Source of the DNA: CAZSSM01 sp964609385
Lineage (GTDB): Bacteria > Planctomycetota > Planctomycetia > Isosphaerales > Isosphaeraceae
Assembly: GCA_964609385.1 (NCBI GenBank)
Contig: CAZSSM010000016.1
Location: 32,269-96,268, forward strand
Direction: 5' to 3'
Length of the DNA stretch: 64,000 nt
Shown: in pieces, positions 17,552-26,582 of the stretch
Position numbering within the stretch: position 1 is the stretch's first letter
How the letters are laid out: the number at the start of each line of letters is the position of its first letter
Program-made: the position numbers and the translations under genes
The notes under the pieces: generated by a model
The model's database searches: none
Told to the model about the DNA's origin: nothing
The model's input: only the letters and a program-made list of their open reading frames with translations

Positions 17552-18580
17552 ATGACGACCTCGACCGAACCGAACGCCGTGTCGAAGCCCTCGGACAACC
17601 CCTTGGCGGACCTCGATGCCTTGGAGTCGCTCGGCGTCGAAGCGTTCGGGGACGCCTGCGACGCGGATCGTGTCGAGGCGTTACGGATCGAGTTCCTCGG
17701 TCAGAAGCAAGGGCGAATCAAGCAGGCTCAGGAACGGCTTAAGACCCTGCCCAAAGAATGGAAGCGCGATTACGGTCAGCGGTTCAATGCCGTCAAGACG
17801 CGTTTGGAAGCGGCCTGGGAGACGGCTAAGACCCGCGTCGAGCAGGTCGCCACCGTCGACCAGCGGATTGACGTGACGCGACCGGGAATCCGGCCTCGGA
17901 TCGGTCGCCGACACCCCCTGACCCGGACCGCAGCCGACTTGATCGAACTGTTCGGTCGACTCGGCTTCACCGTGGCGCGGGGGCCGGAGGTGGAGGATGC
18001 TCATCACAACTTCGAGGCACTGAATATCCCTGCCTCGCACCCAGCCCGCGAACCGACCGACAACTTCTATTTGCCCGGCGGACTCCTGTTACGGAGCCAG
18101 ACCAGTACGGTTCAGATCCGGGTCATGGAGCGGCAACCGCCTCCCGTCCGAATCATTGCCATCGGGCGCGTTTATCGGCCCGACGAGGTCGATCCAACGC
18201 ACACGTTCATGTTCCACCAAATCGAAGGTCTGATGGTCGCCGAGCATGTGACGATGGCCCAGCTCAAGACGGTACTCCGACTCTTCGCCGAAAGCTACCT
18301 GGGGCAAGAAGCGACGATTCGATTCCGACCCTCATTCTTCCCGTTCACCGAGCCGAGCGTCGAGGTGGACGTGCTCTGGCACGGTCGCGATCGCTGGGTC
18401 GAAATGGGTGGTGCCGGGATGGTTGACCCGAACGTCCTCCGGAATGTGGGCTATGATCCCGAGTCGGTGACCGGATTCGCCTTCGGCCTCGGGATCGAGC
18501 GGATCTGCATGCGTCGCTACGGGATCGACGATATCCGCGAACTCTACAAGAACGACCTGCGATTCCTCCGCCAATTCTGA
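17552..18580 (+). CDS. pheS: Phenylalanyl-tRNA synthetase alpha subunit
   Basis: 342 residues; catalytic subunit of the alpha2-beta2 PheRS, charging tRNA-Phe. An N-terminal coiled-coil arm (about 15-105) precedes the class II core with HPLTRTAADLIELF, GFTVARGPEVE, PAREPTDNFYL, the motif-2 region IAIGRVYRPDEVD, HTFMFHQIEGL and the motif-3 region GFAFGLGIERICMRRYGI. The usual HPARDMQDTFY reads HPAREPTDNFY. An ATG at 17552 gives a length near the usual 330-345. pheT follows after a small intervening gene. Confidence 0.95.
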   Translation: MTTSTEPNAVSKPSDNPLADLDALESLGVEAFGDACDADRVEALRIEFLGQKQGRIKQAQERLKTLPKEWKRDYGQRFNAVKTRLEAAWETAKTRVEQVATVDQRIDVTRPGIRPRIGRRHPLTRTAADLIELFGRLGFTVARGPEVEDAHHNFEALNIPASHPAREPTDNFYLPGGLLLRSQTSTVQIRVMERQPPPVRIIAIGRVYRPDEVDPTHTFMFHQIEGLMVAEHVTMAQLKTVLRLFAESYLGQEATIRFRPSFFPFTEPSVEVDVLWHGRDRWVEMGGAGMVDPNVLRNVGYDPESVTGFAFGLGIERICMRRYGIDDIRELYKNDLRFLRQF

Positions 18581-18675
18581 TCGATCCAGAGCGATGATAC
18601 GTTGCTGTTGTCGACGGCGAGAGGTCATCATTCGGTAGATCTCCACAGGCCCAACCAACTTCGAGGAGCAGGCAG

Positions 18676-18915
18676 ATGACTCAAGATCCTGGTAAGGTGG
18701 TGGTCTCGTCCGGATTGTCGACGGGAGGGCTCCAAATTCATCACCGCGATTTCCCAGAAATCCGGGCTGAAGGTGAGTCGCCCACCGAGGCCGCCTCGTA
18801 CCTGATCAATAAGCTCAATGGTGCCCTCGATACGGCACTGACCGATTGGCGACGTCAAGGGATCGAGACCGCCATCGCCGATGTTTCGGCCTTCGCCGAT
18901 CAAACCAAGAACTGA
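18676..18915 (+). CDS. Small conserved-looking protein between pheS and pheT, HicB-like
   Basis: 79 residues with a strong SD (GAGGAG about 9 nt before the ATG), so very likely expressed. The segment FPEIRAEGESPTEAASYLIN followed by an amphipathic helix resembles the partial RNase-H-like fold of HicB antitoxin-type proteins (D/PEI-AEG-S-EA pattern), but there is no DNA-binding domain and no adjacent HicA toxin. Its location inside the pheS-pheT unit suggests co-transcription with the synthetase. Function unknown; the HicB resemblance is an inference by eye. Confidence 0.7.
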   Translation: MTQDPGKVVVSSGLSTGGLQIHHRDFPEIRAEGESPTEAASYLINKLNGALDTALTDWRRQGIETAIADVSAFADQTKN

Positions 18916-19084
18916 TCCGATCATCTGCTTGAAGCTCTCAAAGTCGCCCGGATCCGAATCGATTCCAGGCTCGTCCCAGTCGGATCCTTGGCCCTCGGCG
19001 TCCTCTCCCCACTCCTCGACACCGTCGCGCCTGCGAGGTACCTGCCTCAGCACGTCGCGCCTCGATCCAGCCCCTTGATCTCCC

Positions 19085-21175
19085 ATGATTGTCAGTTGGA
19101 ACTGGTTGCGGCAGTACTTGAAGCTGGAGATGTCCGTCGAGGAGTTGGCCGATCGACTCAGTCTGACCGGGCTGAATCATGAAGAGACGACCACGGTCAA
19201 GGACGAGTTCGGCGACGATCTGGCAATCGATTTAGAAGTCACCAGCAATCGGGCCGACTGTCAGAGTCACCTCGGAGTCGCCCGCGAGATCGGCGTGGCC
19301 TTCCAGATCCCATGCGTCGAGCCCGTGCCGGAACCACCCACGCACGGCGATTCGGTCGAGCATCTGGCCCGAGTCGATGTTGAGGTGACCGATCTTTGTC
19401 CACGCTTTACTGGACGCGTGATCACTGGAATCACCATTGGGCCAAGCCCTTGGTGGCTGAAGCGGAGACTGGCCACGCTCGGTCAGAACTCGATCAATAA
19501 CGTCGTTGATATCACGAATTACGTGATGTTTGAGTGTGGCCAACCATTACATGCCTATGATCTCGAGACACTCCAGGGGCATCGCCTGGTCATCCGGCTT
19601 GCACGGGGCGGCGAAACCCTCCGGGCTATCAATGAGACGACCTACGAGTTGGACGAGTCGATGCTGGTGATCGCCGACCAGTCGCGGCCGGTTGGGTTGG
19701 CTGGTGTGATGGGGGGCCAAGAGACCGAAGTCAGCGCGTCGACCACATCGTTGTTGATCGAAGCGGCCCAGTTCGATCCGTTGAGCGTTCGACGGACCTC
19801 GAGACGGCTCGGTCTCCGGAGTGAGGCGAGCTTCCGCTTCGAGCGTGGGCTCGACCCGGAACGGACCGAGTGGGCCAGCCGTCGATGCTCCGAGCTGATC
19901 CTTGAGCTGGCCGGCGGCACGCTTCATCCCGGCTTACTCGATCTGGCCACCACGCTTCCCGAGCCGCCGACGGTCACCCTCCGTTTCGACCAAATCGCCC
20001 GGATCCTCGGCATCCCGATCGAGCCCGAGACCGCCAAGGAGATCCTCAAGCAGCTTGGTCTGACCCTCCTCGAACAGCGCGATGGTGACCGCCCTTCAAC
20101 GACGTGGCGACCACCAAGTTGGCGCTCTGACCTGGAACGCGAGATCGATCTGATCGAGGAGGTCGGCCGGATCTACGGCTACGAAAAGATCCCCGAAACC
20201 GTCGCGGTCCCCTTGACACGCTCTGCGCTCGGTACGCGCGAGTGGGTTGAGTTCGATGTTCGCAACGCCCTGACCGGCTTCGGTTTCGACGAGGCGTACA
20301 CCTTCAGCCTCGTGCCCGAACCGCTCTCTCGACCCTTGTCAGGAGAGCGTCCATCGATCCAAGTCGCCGAACCGCGCGACTGGGTCGAGAACGGTTATCT
20401 CAGACAGAGCCTCCTGCCTAGCCTGATCCGAGTCCGCTGCCATAACGAGGCCAACAGCGTCGAGGATCCCGAGTTCTTCGAGATCGCCAACGTCTACCAG
20501 CCGCGCGATGGGGATCAATTGCCCTACGAGCCGGCTCGGTTGGCCTTGCTGGGAACTCGAGAGTTCCATGACCTCAAAGGGGTCGTTGAAGAACTCCTAG
20601 AACGGCTCCATGTCTCCGGTCGTCTGGTCGCTCGGCCGTTCACGAGCCCTCTGTTCGTTCCCGGACAAGGGGCCGAACTTCGGCTCGACGACGATCCGCT
20701 GGGCTGGCTCGGGGTGATCTCACCGGAATCAGTCGAGACCTACCTCGGCGCCGAAGCCCATCGCGAGATCCGAAAGACCTTGAAGCTCCGAAGTGTCTGT
20801 GCCGCGGCCGAACTCGAGTTTGAGTTACTCATCGCGCGATCCAATTTGAGCCCGCAGTACCGGCCTGTGCCCCGATATCCGGCCGTCAGTCGCGACCTCT
20901 CGTTGATCGTCGATCGCGAACTGCCCTGGGCTGAGATCGCTGAGGCGGCCTCATCGGCAGTGCTCGAGGCGAGCGTCGAGGGTCTCACCCTGGAGGACCT
21001 CGCTTTCCTCGACACCTTTGACGGCGCGGGCATTCCCGAAGGCCGACAGAGCGTCCACTTCGGACTCCGGTTCCGTCATCCTCAGCGGACTCTGACCAGC
21101 GACGAGGTCGAGTCGGTGGTCCGGCAGATTGTTCGGACCTGCCAATCGCGGTTCGAAGCATCGCTTCAGGGTTGA
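19085..21175 (+). CDS. pheT: Phenylalanyl-tRNA synthetase beta subunit lacking the B2 OB-fold domain
   Basis: 696 residues. The N-terminus (MIVSWNWLRQYLKL, LTGLNHEE) passes within about 20 residues into LEVTSNRADCQSHLGVAREI, where family members carry a tRNA-binding EMAP-type OB-fold of about 110 residues (B2). The rest is present: B3/B4 (NVVDITNYVMFECGQPLHAYD, split motifs GGQETEVS and RFERGLDP), the B5 domain, the catalytic-like B6/B7 and a C-terminal FDX-ACB domain (PRYPAVSRDLSLIVDREL to the end). E. coli PheT has about 795 residues, so the deficit matches the missing domain. No frameshift or extra ORF containing the missing part is nearby. Confidence 0.95.
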   Translation: MIVSWNWLRQYLKLEMSVEELADRLSLTGLNHEETTTVKDEFGDDLAIDLEVTSNRADCQSHLGVAREIGVAFQIPCVEPVPEPPTHGDSVEHLARVDVEVTDLCPRFTGRVITGITIGPSPWWLKRRLATLGQNSINNVVDITNYVMFECGQPLHAYDLETLQGHRLVIRLARGGETLRAINETTYELDESMLVIADQSRPVGLAGVMGGQETEVSASTTSLLIEAAQFDPLSVRRTSRRLGLRSEASFRFERGLDPERTEWASRRCSELILELAGGTLHPGLLDLATTLPEPPTVTLRFDQIARILGIPIEPETAKEILKQLGLTLLEQRDGDRPSTTWRPPSWRSDLEREIDLIEEVGRIYGYEKIPETVAVPLTRSALGTREWVEFDVRNALTGFGFDEAYTFSLVPEPLSRPLSGERPSIQVAEPRDWVENGYLRQSLLPSLIRVRCHNEANSVEDPEFFEIANVYQPRDGDQLPYEPARLALLGTREFHDLKGVVEELLERLHVSGRLVARPFTSPLFVPGQGAELRLDDDPLGWLGVISPESVETYLGAEAHREIRKTLKLRSVCAAAELEFELLIARSNLSPQYRPVPRYPAVSRDLSLIVDRELPWAEIAEAASSAVLEASVEGLTLEDLAFLDTFDGAGIPEGRQSVHFGLRFRHPQRTLTSDEVESVVRQIVRTCQSRFEASLQG

Positions 21176-21285
21176 GACGACCGATCGAACCGTCATCGGA
21201 ATGTTCGAAACGTCGAAGAAATGGCCTCGCCTCACGAATTGCTTAGAGAGTCGGATGTCGTCAGCGTGACGACTTTTCAGGGTCC

Positions 21286-22881
21286 ATGGCCAGCTCTCTT
21301 CGTCCAGGAGCCTGGAGCGCTCGATCGATGTGGAGTCCGTTACGAGCCGCACTACTGGTCGTGCTCCTGACCATCCCGTTAGCGATCTACATGGGTTTGG
21401 GGGCCTATTGGCTTTGGCAGGCCGGCTATCTGCTCCCGGTCTCAATCGTCAGCGTCATTGCGTTCACCGCCTTCGCCCTCTTGGCTCGCCGCTGGACACG
21501 GAGCGAGAACGAGTCGGTTCTGCCGCCGATCGATTGGTCCAAACCGGCCACGCACACACCCCGTGACCGTGAGGCCTGGGCGATGGTCGAGCGCGAGAAC
21601 CGACGCTCGGCCGATCTGGACGTCGAGGACCTCGGGAAGCCCGACACCTATATCGATGCCGGTCGCCGGCTCTTCGAGAATCTCTCGAGACACTACTACC
21701 CCGACGCCAAAGAGCCGCTCGATCAGGTCCCGCTCCTGCAGCTACTCACCGCGCTCGAGTTGGCCGCAGAGGACTTGCATGAGCTCGCCTCGAAGGTGCC
21801 CGGAGTCAACTTCGTCACATTGGCCCGTTCCAAGATGGCGGTCAAGGCGGCCAATGTGATCTCCAGGGCCAGCGACTATTACACCTATATTCTGCCCCTG
21901 TTCAACCCGGCCGCCGGGCTTGCACGGTTGGGCGTCTCCAAAGGGATCACCAAGCCGGCCATGCAAGCGATCCAGGCCAACCTAATGCGCTGGCTTTATC
22001 AAGCATACATCAATCGGTTGGGGACGCATCTGATCGCTCTCTACAGCGGTCGGCTCGCCGTCGGTGCCACTCGGTATCGCGAACTGTCAGAACGCCTGAA
22101 GCATGAGGGACCGCAGCAGACCTCGGTTCTTCGCGACCCCAATCTCGAAATCCGAGTCGCGGTCATGGGACCGGATGTCCGACGCGATTGGTCCGATCAG
22201 TTCGTCTCCGGCTTCCGCCGAGCGCGGTCGTTGGACCCAGTCGATCTTCGCGATCGGCTCGACGGGTTGGGCGTCGATCCCAGCCTTGCTGAAGGCTTGA
22301 CTCGGATACGCGTCGAGTCCCTAGAGTCATATCCATGCAAGATCGGTGATCCGCTCACGCGCGGCCAGCGCCAACGCTTATCCGGACCGATCGACGCGTC
22401 CAAAGCCTTCGATATGTTGGTGATCCTCGTCGACCTCCAAGCGTCCAACGTCAATCCCATCGTCGCGCTCGGACGGCTCTGGGATGAGCGGGTCGGATCG
22501 GATCCTGGTCGGGTTCCGCCGCCGGTACTCGTACTCGACGTCGATGCGGATGCTTCATCCCACAACGGTCGCGACGGAAACGAACTTGAGGCCCAAGTCC
22601 GAGAAAATGTCCATCGACTCGCCGAGTCTGACCTACCGCTCGGATTCGTCACACCGCTAACGTCGTCCCTGAACCCGAGTATCTTGGCACAAACGGTGTT
22701 ACCAGCCATCGTCAGCCGGCTCCCCCAGGCCGAACAGGCCGCGCTTCATCGGCAGCTCCATCCCGACAGCCAGCCCTCGGTCTTTGATCAGGTCGCCCAC
22801 GCCGCGGCTGAAGGAGGTCTCGCCCTGCTTCAGCAAATCAACCCGTTTCGCCGTGGTCAGGATAAATCCAAACCGGATTGA
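21286..22881 (+). CDS. Membrane protein with degenerate GTPase-like domain
   Basis: 531 residues. Two N-terminal membrane segments (about 20-65) are followed by a helical region (about 90-260, ending LYSGRLAVG) resembling the domain that precedes the G domain in DUF697/YeeP-like membrane GTPases. The following alpha/beta part has IRVAVMGPDVRRDWSDQF where such proteins carry the GxxxxGKS P-loop, and AFDMLVILVDLQASN and PPPVLVLDVDAD where G3/G4 would lie. The P-loop lysine and serine are missing, so GTP binding is unlikely. It follows pheT by 110 nt on the same strand. Family assignment is from memory and moderately secure. Confidence 0.6.
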   Translation: MASSLRPGAWSARSMWSPLRAALLVVLLTIPLAIYMGLGAYWLWQAGYLLPVSIVSVIAFTAFALLARRWTRSENESVLPPIDWSKPATHTPRDREAWAMVERENRRSADLDVEDLGKPDTYIDAGRRLFENLSRHYYPDAKEPLDQVPLLQLLTALELAAEDLHELASKVPGVNFVTLARSKMAVKAANVISRASDYYTYILPLFNPAAGLARLGVSKGITKPAMQAIQANLMRWLYQAYINRLGTHLIALYSGRLAVGATRYRELSERLKHEGPQQTSVLRDPNLEIRVAVMGPDVRRDWSDQFVSGFRRARSLDPVDLRDRLDGLGVDPSLAEGLTRIRVESLESYPCKIGDPLTRGQRQRLSGPIDASKAFDMLVILVDLQASNVNPIVALGRLWDERVGSDPGRVPPPVLVLDVDADASSHNGRDGNELEAQVRENVHRLAESDLPLGFVTPLTSSLNPSILAQTVLPAIVSRLPQAEQAALHRQLHPDSQPSVFDQVAHAAAEGGLALLQQINPFRRGQDKSKPD

Positions 22882-22902
22882 TCCGCACAGACGCTTGGAT
22901 TT
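22864..22902. terminator. Hairpin between convergent GTPase-like gene and trmB
   Basis: AAATCCAA and TTGGATTT are a perfect 8-bp pair enclosing a small CGGA/TCCG inner stem. The right arm is followed by GATATTTCTTT on the plus strand. The element overlaps the stop codon of the upstream gene and fits a terminator. Confidence 0.5.
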
Positions 22903-22927
22903 GATATTTCTTTGAGCACCTGTCAAA

Positions 22928-23572
22928 TTAGAGCGGTGGTATCTCGATCGTTCGGTAGTGTGCCCGATAGATGGGTCGCCCCTCTTGGCGGAACTTGCGC
23001 TCGAAGTTGGTCAGATAGTCGAGGTCGTGCGCTGGATCGACCGGGCGAGGCGGGGGCATCGCGGTAAAGGTGGTTGTCCGCGACTCCATCGAATGTATGA
23101 TCATGTCGTAGTACTCGCGAACATCGGTGGCGACCCAAAAGTGACCGCCCGGTTCCAAAACTCGGAACACCTGGTCGACGAAGGCATCGTTGAAGACCCT
23201 TCGTTTTTTGTGCCGCTTCTTCCACCAGGGATCCGGGAAGTAAAGGTGAATGGCATGGACCGAGTCGGTCGCGACGAACCGCTCGAGAACTTCCAGGACC
23301 GGCATGCAGAGTGCTCGAGTGTTGACTAGGCCGAGTTTGGCGACCCGGTCGGCGGTCCGTCGCGCGAACTTGTAAGCGATCTCGATGCCGAGAAAGTTGT
23401 GATCGGGCCGGGCTTGGGCAGCGTTGGCAACATAGAGACCCTTGCCGCAGCCGACATCGAGTTCGATGGGATGATCGTTGCCGAAGAGTTCGTGCCAATC
23501 GAGAACTGTGGTGAGCGATTGGGAATCGATCCAGTATGTCTCGAGGGCTTCGGCGGTTTTATGCTTACTCAT
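22928..23572 (-). CDS. trmB: tRNA (guanine-N7-)-methyltransferase
   Basis: 214-residue SAM-dependent enzyme that makes m7G46 in the tRNA variable loop. Seen: ELDVGCGKGLYVANAA (SAM motif I), FLGIEIAYKFA (motif II), the TrmB signature YFPDPWWKKRHKKRR, LEPGGHFWVATDVREYYD, and a C-terminal TNFERKFRQEGRPIY. Length matches the family. The start lies 22 nt downstream of the FabZ-like gene stop on the same strand, so the two are probably co-transcribed. Confidence 0.96.
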   Translation of the reverse strand: MSKHKTAEALETYWIDSQSLTTVLDWHELFGNDHPIELDVGCGKGLYVANAAQARPDHNFLGIEIAYKFARRTADRVAKLGLVNTRALCMPVLEVLERFVATDSVHAIHLYFPDPWWKKRHKKRRVFNDAFVDQVFRVLEPGGHFWVATDVREYYDMIIHSMESRTTTFTAMPPPRPVDPAHDLDYLTNFERKFRQEGRPIYRAHYRTIEIPPL

Positions 23573-23593
23573 ATTCAGGGACGTTTGGATCTC

Positions 23594-24130
23594 TCAGTCC
23601 GTTGGTTTCGATTCGGCCGGTCGTTGAGCTGGTGTGAAGGTCTCGGGCAAGGTGATGGGGACGCCGATGATTCGGGCCTGGAAGACGAGTTGGGCGTCGA
23701 CGAACCCTTGGGTCTCGAAGATCGACTGGCGTCGATTCAGCCGCGTCGCCTTACAGGCGATGACCAGGCGGTCTCCCGGTCGGACGATCCCGCGGAACCG
23801 GACGTCTTCCATGCCGCCGAACCCGATGAACCCGTCCCCCTCCATGAGGTCGATGATCTGACAATAGTAGCTGGCCAACTGTGCGGCGGACTCGCACATT
23901 AAGACGCCGGGTAGCAAAGGGAAGTCGGGCATATGGCCGCGACTCCAGAACTCATTGGCCACGACGTCTTTGTAGCCGATCACGAGCTTCTCCTCATGAT
24001 CGACATAGACGATGGCTGTGAGCTGCTCCATCTCGTGGCGTTGCGGGTTGACTCTCCGGATCGCCTCTTGGTCGGCCAGGATCGTCGAGCAATCGATCGT
24101 GCGGATGTCGATCAGGGGCGGCGGCGGCAT
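23594..24130 (-). CDS. FabZ-like beta-hydroxyacyl-ACP dehydratase
   Basis: 178-residue hot-dog-fold protein. The catalytic region is FWSRGHMPDFPLLPGVLMCES, equivalent to the FabZ FPGRPVMPGV helix with its His in RGHMP; FGGMEDVRFRGIVRPGDRL follows. FabZ proper has about 145-155 residues, and this one has extra N- and C-terminal segments, so it may be a paralog outside the main elongation cycle. The ATG at 24130 has AGAGGA about 9 nt upstream; an in-frame GTG at 24157 lies upstream of that SD and was not chosen. It precedes trmB. Confidence 0.85.
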   Translation of the reverse strand: MPPPPLIDIRTIDCSTILADQEAIRRVNPQRHEMEQLTAIVYVDHEEKLVIGYKDVVANEFWSRGHMPDFPLLPGVLMCESAAQLASYYCQIIDLMEGDGFIGFGGMEDVRFRGIVRPGDRLVIACKATRLNRRQSIFETQGFVDAQLVFQARIIGVPITLPETFTPAQRPAESKPTD

Positions 24131-24485
24131 GCCGAGCAATCCTCTCGCCGTGGTCACGCGCGTGCCGAATTCCTCGAGTGTTGGAACTCTCGAACTCGAC
24201 TCCTGGGGGATTCATCGCGTTATTTTGATCGGCCCACAGAGTCAGGTAAAGATCGTCTCGACGGTTTTTCAGGATGGCCCTGATGGTCCGACGCGATCGC
24301 GTCGATCTGGTTAGGTGTGGCACGAAGGACGCGCTACGACAAATCGGCTGGGGGCTCGAAGACGGTCACCCGAGGGTCATCGACTCATCGACCGACTGCG
24401 CGGTTCGGTCCGGAGTCGAAGCACCGACCAAGTCCCGCCACCCGGCCCATCGAACTCATTGCTTCGCACGACCGGAGGTCATCCC
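24131..24485. other. Divergent intergenic region
   Basis: 355 bases between the FabZ-like and ThDP-enzyme genes. The only supported element is the SD GGAGGT at 24474-24479 for the GTG at 24486. The sequence near 24314 (TGGCACG) resembles half of a sigma-54 site but the -12 element does not match. Confidence 0.4.
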
Positions 24486-26399
24486 GTGAGCGTTGCCGAC
24501 CAAATCGATCGACGCGCCATGTTGGGTCGACTCGCCGTGATCGGCACGACCGCCGCCGCTTGGTCCTCGGAGTCGGCCCACGGTCAACTCTCGATGCCTG
24601 TTCCGACGCTGCCGCAACCCGCCATGCCAGTCGCTCCTCAGCCCCATGTCGGTTGTGGAGTCCGCGGTCGGATGACAGGTGCGCAAGCGGCCGTTCGTGC
24701 GCTCCAGTTGGAGGGAACCCCTTGTGTCTTCGGGATCCCCGGTGCACAGAACAACGAACTCTGGGACGAGTTCAAGCAGGCTGAGCTCCCCTACTTGCTG
24801 GTCAGCCACGAGTTCTCGGCCAGCGTGATGGCCGACGCGGCGGCTCGAACGACCGGGACCGTCGGCGTCTGCTCGGTTGTGCCCGGTCCTGGCCTGACCA
24901 ACACCCTGACTGGTCTCGGCGAAGCACGATTAGACAGTGTACCGCTGGTGGTCCTTGTGACCGATGTCAAGCGTGGCCCCGGAGCACCAGCGTTCCAGGT
25001 CCATCAACTCGATTCGATCGGCCTGCTCCGCCCGGTCTGCAAGGCGGTCTATCAAGTCAGCTCACCAGACCAAATTCCGTCGGCGATCCACGAAGCACAC
25101 CGGTTGGCCCGCGAGGGCGAGCCCGGTCCGGTCGGTGTGGTCGTTCCGTATGACCTCTACATCAAGAGCGCGGAGTTCAACGACTCGGGCCCTCGGGTCA
25201 TCCGCCTGCCTTATGATGAGGTGGCGATCGAGCGGGCTATCGGCATGCTCGACGCTCAGAGCGGATGTCGTGTCGGAATCTATGCCGGACAGGGTTGCGT
25301 CAGTGCGACGCAATCGCTGAGGAGGGTGGCTGAGATCCTTCAGGCACCGGTAGCCACCTCAGTCAGCGGCAAGGGCGTCTTTCCCGAATCACACCCCCTA
25401 TCCGTTGGCTGGGGCTACGGCGCGTATGGGACTCGGGCGGCCGAAGAGGCCTTCCGACACGTCGATCTGGTCTTGGCCGTCGGCGTCCGGTTCAGCGAAG
25501 TTTCCACGGCAAACTACGCGGTCCCGGAGGTCGGGTCGTTGATCCACGTCGACGCCAGCCCGGAGAGCTTGGAGCGCAATGTGAAGACTGACTTGGCCGT
25601 CTGCGCCGACAGTCAGTTGTTCCTGGATCGGTTGCTCGCCGAGAGGCATCGGATCGCCCGTCAGCCCGATCCACGACTCTGGCGACACGTGGCGCGGGCC
25701 CGTCGACGCGATTCCGTCGAAGCCTGCCGGGCTCGGGTGCTTCAAGACGTCGATCCGATGCTGCTCTATGCTCGGTTGAATCAGCATCTTGGAGCCGAGG
25801 ACCTCTTGGTCGTCGACGTGACCTCCTCGATGCATTGGGCGGCTGAGGTATATCGAGTCGAATATCCGCTTCGTTATGTCGCCCCAATGAACAACCAAAG
25901 CATGGGTTACGCGATTCCAGCGGCCATTGGCGCCCAGCGCGTCCGACCCGACCGCCGGGTCGTGGCGGTTACCGGCGATGGCTGCCTAATGATGTCGGGC
26001 CTAGAGCTGGCCACCGCCGCGCGAGCACACTTGCCGGTCAAGCTCTTCGTGCTCGACGATGGGGCCTATCACTACATGCAGATGCTCCAAAAGCCCGTCT
26101 ATCGGCGGACGACCGCCACGGAGCTGCCGACAATCGGCTACCCGCAACTGGCCTCTGCACTCGGGGTCGCTTACCTCGAGGTGTTCGACAACAACGCCCT
26201 CGACGCGGTCATTTCCCAGGCCATGCAGATCGCCGGTCCGGTCCTGGTCCGTGTGCGAGCCAGCTATGAAGGGCGCGAGATCCGTTGGCTTTCGGCGCTC
26301 CGAGAGCACTATATCGATGGCCTCGCCACCGATCAGAAAGTCCGAATGGCCTCGAGGATCGCCGGGCGCGTTCTCATCCCCGGCTCCGAGAACGATTGA
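24486..26399 (+). CDS. Tat-signal thiamine-diphosphate enzyme (acetolactate-synthase-like)
   Basis: 637 residues in the order PYR, central and PP domains of the acetolactate synthase/oxalyl-CoA-decarboxylase superfamily. ThDP features: VSHEFSASVMADAAAR with the activating Glu (about 109), GVCSVVPGPGLTN, SVSGKGVFPESHPL and the diphosphate/Mg motif VTGDGCLMMSG (GDG at 497-499) with LDDGAYHY about 25 residues later. Unusually, the N-terminus reads DRRAMLGRLAVIGTTAAA (Arg9-Arg10 and a hydrophobic stretch) then a Pro-rich linker, which looks like a twin-arginine signal. The GTG start has a perfect GGAGGT with a 6-nt spacer. Substrate unknown. Export is an inference. Confidence 0.85.
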   Translation: MSVADQIDRRAMLGRLAVIGTTAAAWSSESAHGQLSMPVPTLPQPAMPVAPQPHVGCGVRGRMTGAQAAVRALQLEGTPCVFGIPGAQNNELWDEFKQAELPYLLVSHEFSASVMADAAARTTGTVGVCSVVPGPGLTNTLTGLGEARLDSVPLVVLVTDVKRGPGAPAFQVHQLDSIGLLRPVCKAVYQVSSPDQIPSAIHEAHRLAREGEPGPVGVVVPYDLYIKSAEFNDSGPRVIRLPYDEVAIERAIGMLDAQSGCRVGIYAGQGCVSATQSLRRVAEILQAPVATSVSGKGVFPESHPLSVGWGYGAYGTRAAEEAFRHVDLVLAVGVRFSEVSTANYAVPEVGSLIHVDASPESLERNVKTDLAVCADSQLFLDRLLAERHRIARQPDPRLWRHVARARRRDSVEACRARVLQDVDPMLLYARLNQHLGAEDLLVVDVTSSMHWAAEVYRVEYPLRYVAPMNNQSMGYAIPAAIGAQRVRPDRRVVAVTGDGCLMMSGLELATAARAHLPVKLFVLDDGAYHYMQMLQKPVYRRTTATELPTIGYPQLASALGVAYLEVFDNNALDAVISQAMQIAGPVLVRVRASYEGREIRWLSALREHYIDGLATDQKVRMASRIAGRVLIPGSEND

Positions 26400-26582
26400 A
26401 TTGGCCGTTGGATCGGAGTGACGTCGCCTCGTGATCATTCGAAGCCGATGACTGAGCTTCACGAAATCGCTCGGAACCGCTAGGGTCCCCGTGACAATTT
26501 GTCGACACACGCTCGAGTCCTCTTCTTTGGGGACGAGTCCCGATCGGTTCCGGCCTCAGTTCGTCGAGGATGCGAATCACTC

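Noticed and set aside
24314..24335. TGGCACG as a sigma-54 promoter for the ThDP enzyme
   Set aside because: The -12 element does not match TTGC and no activator gene is nearby.
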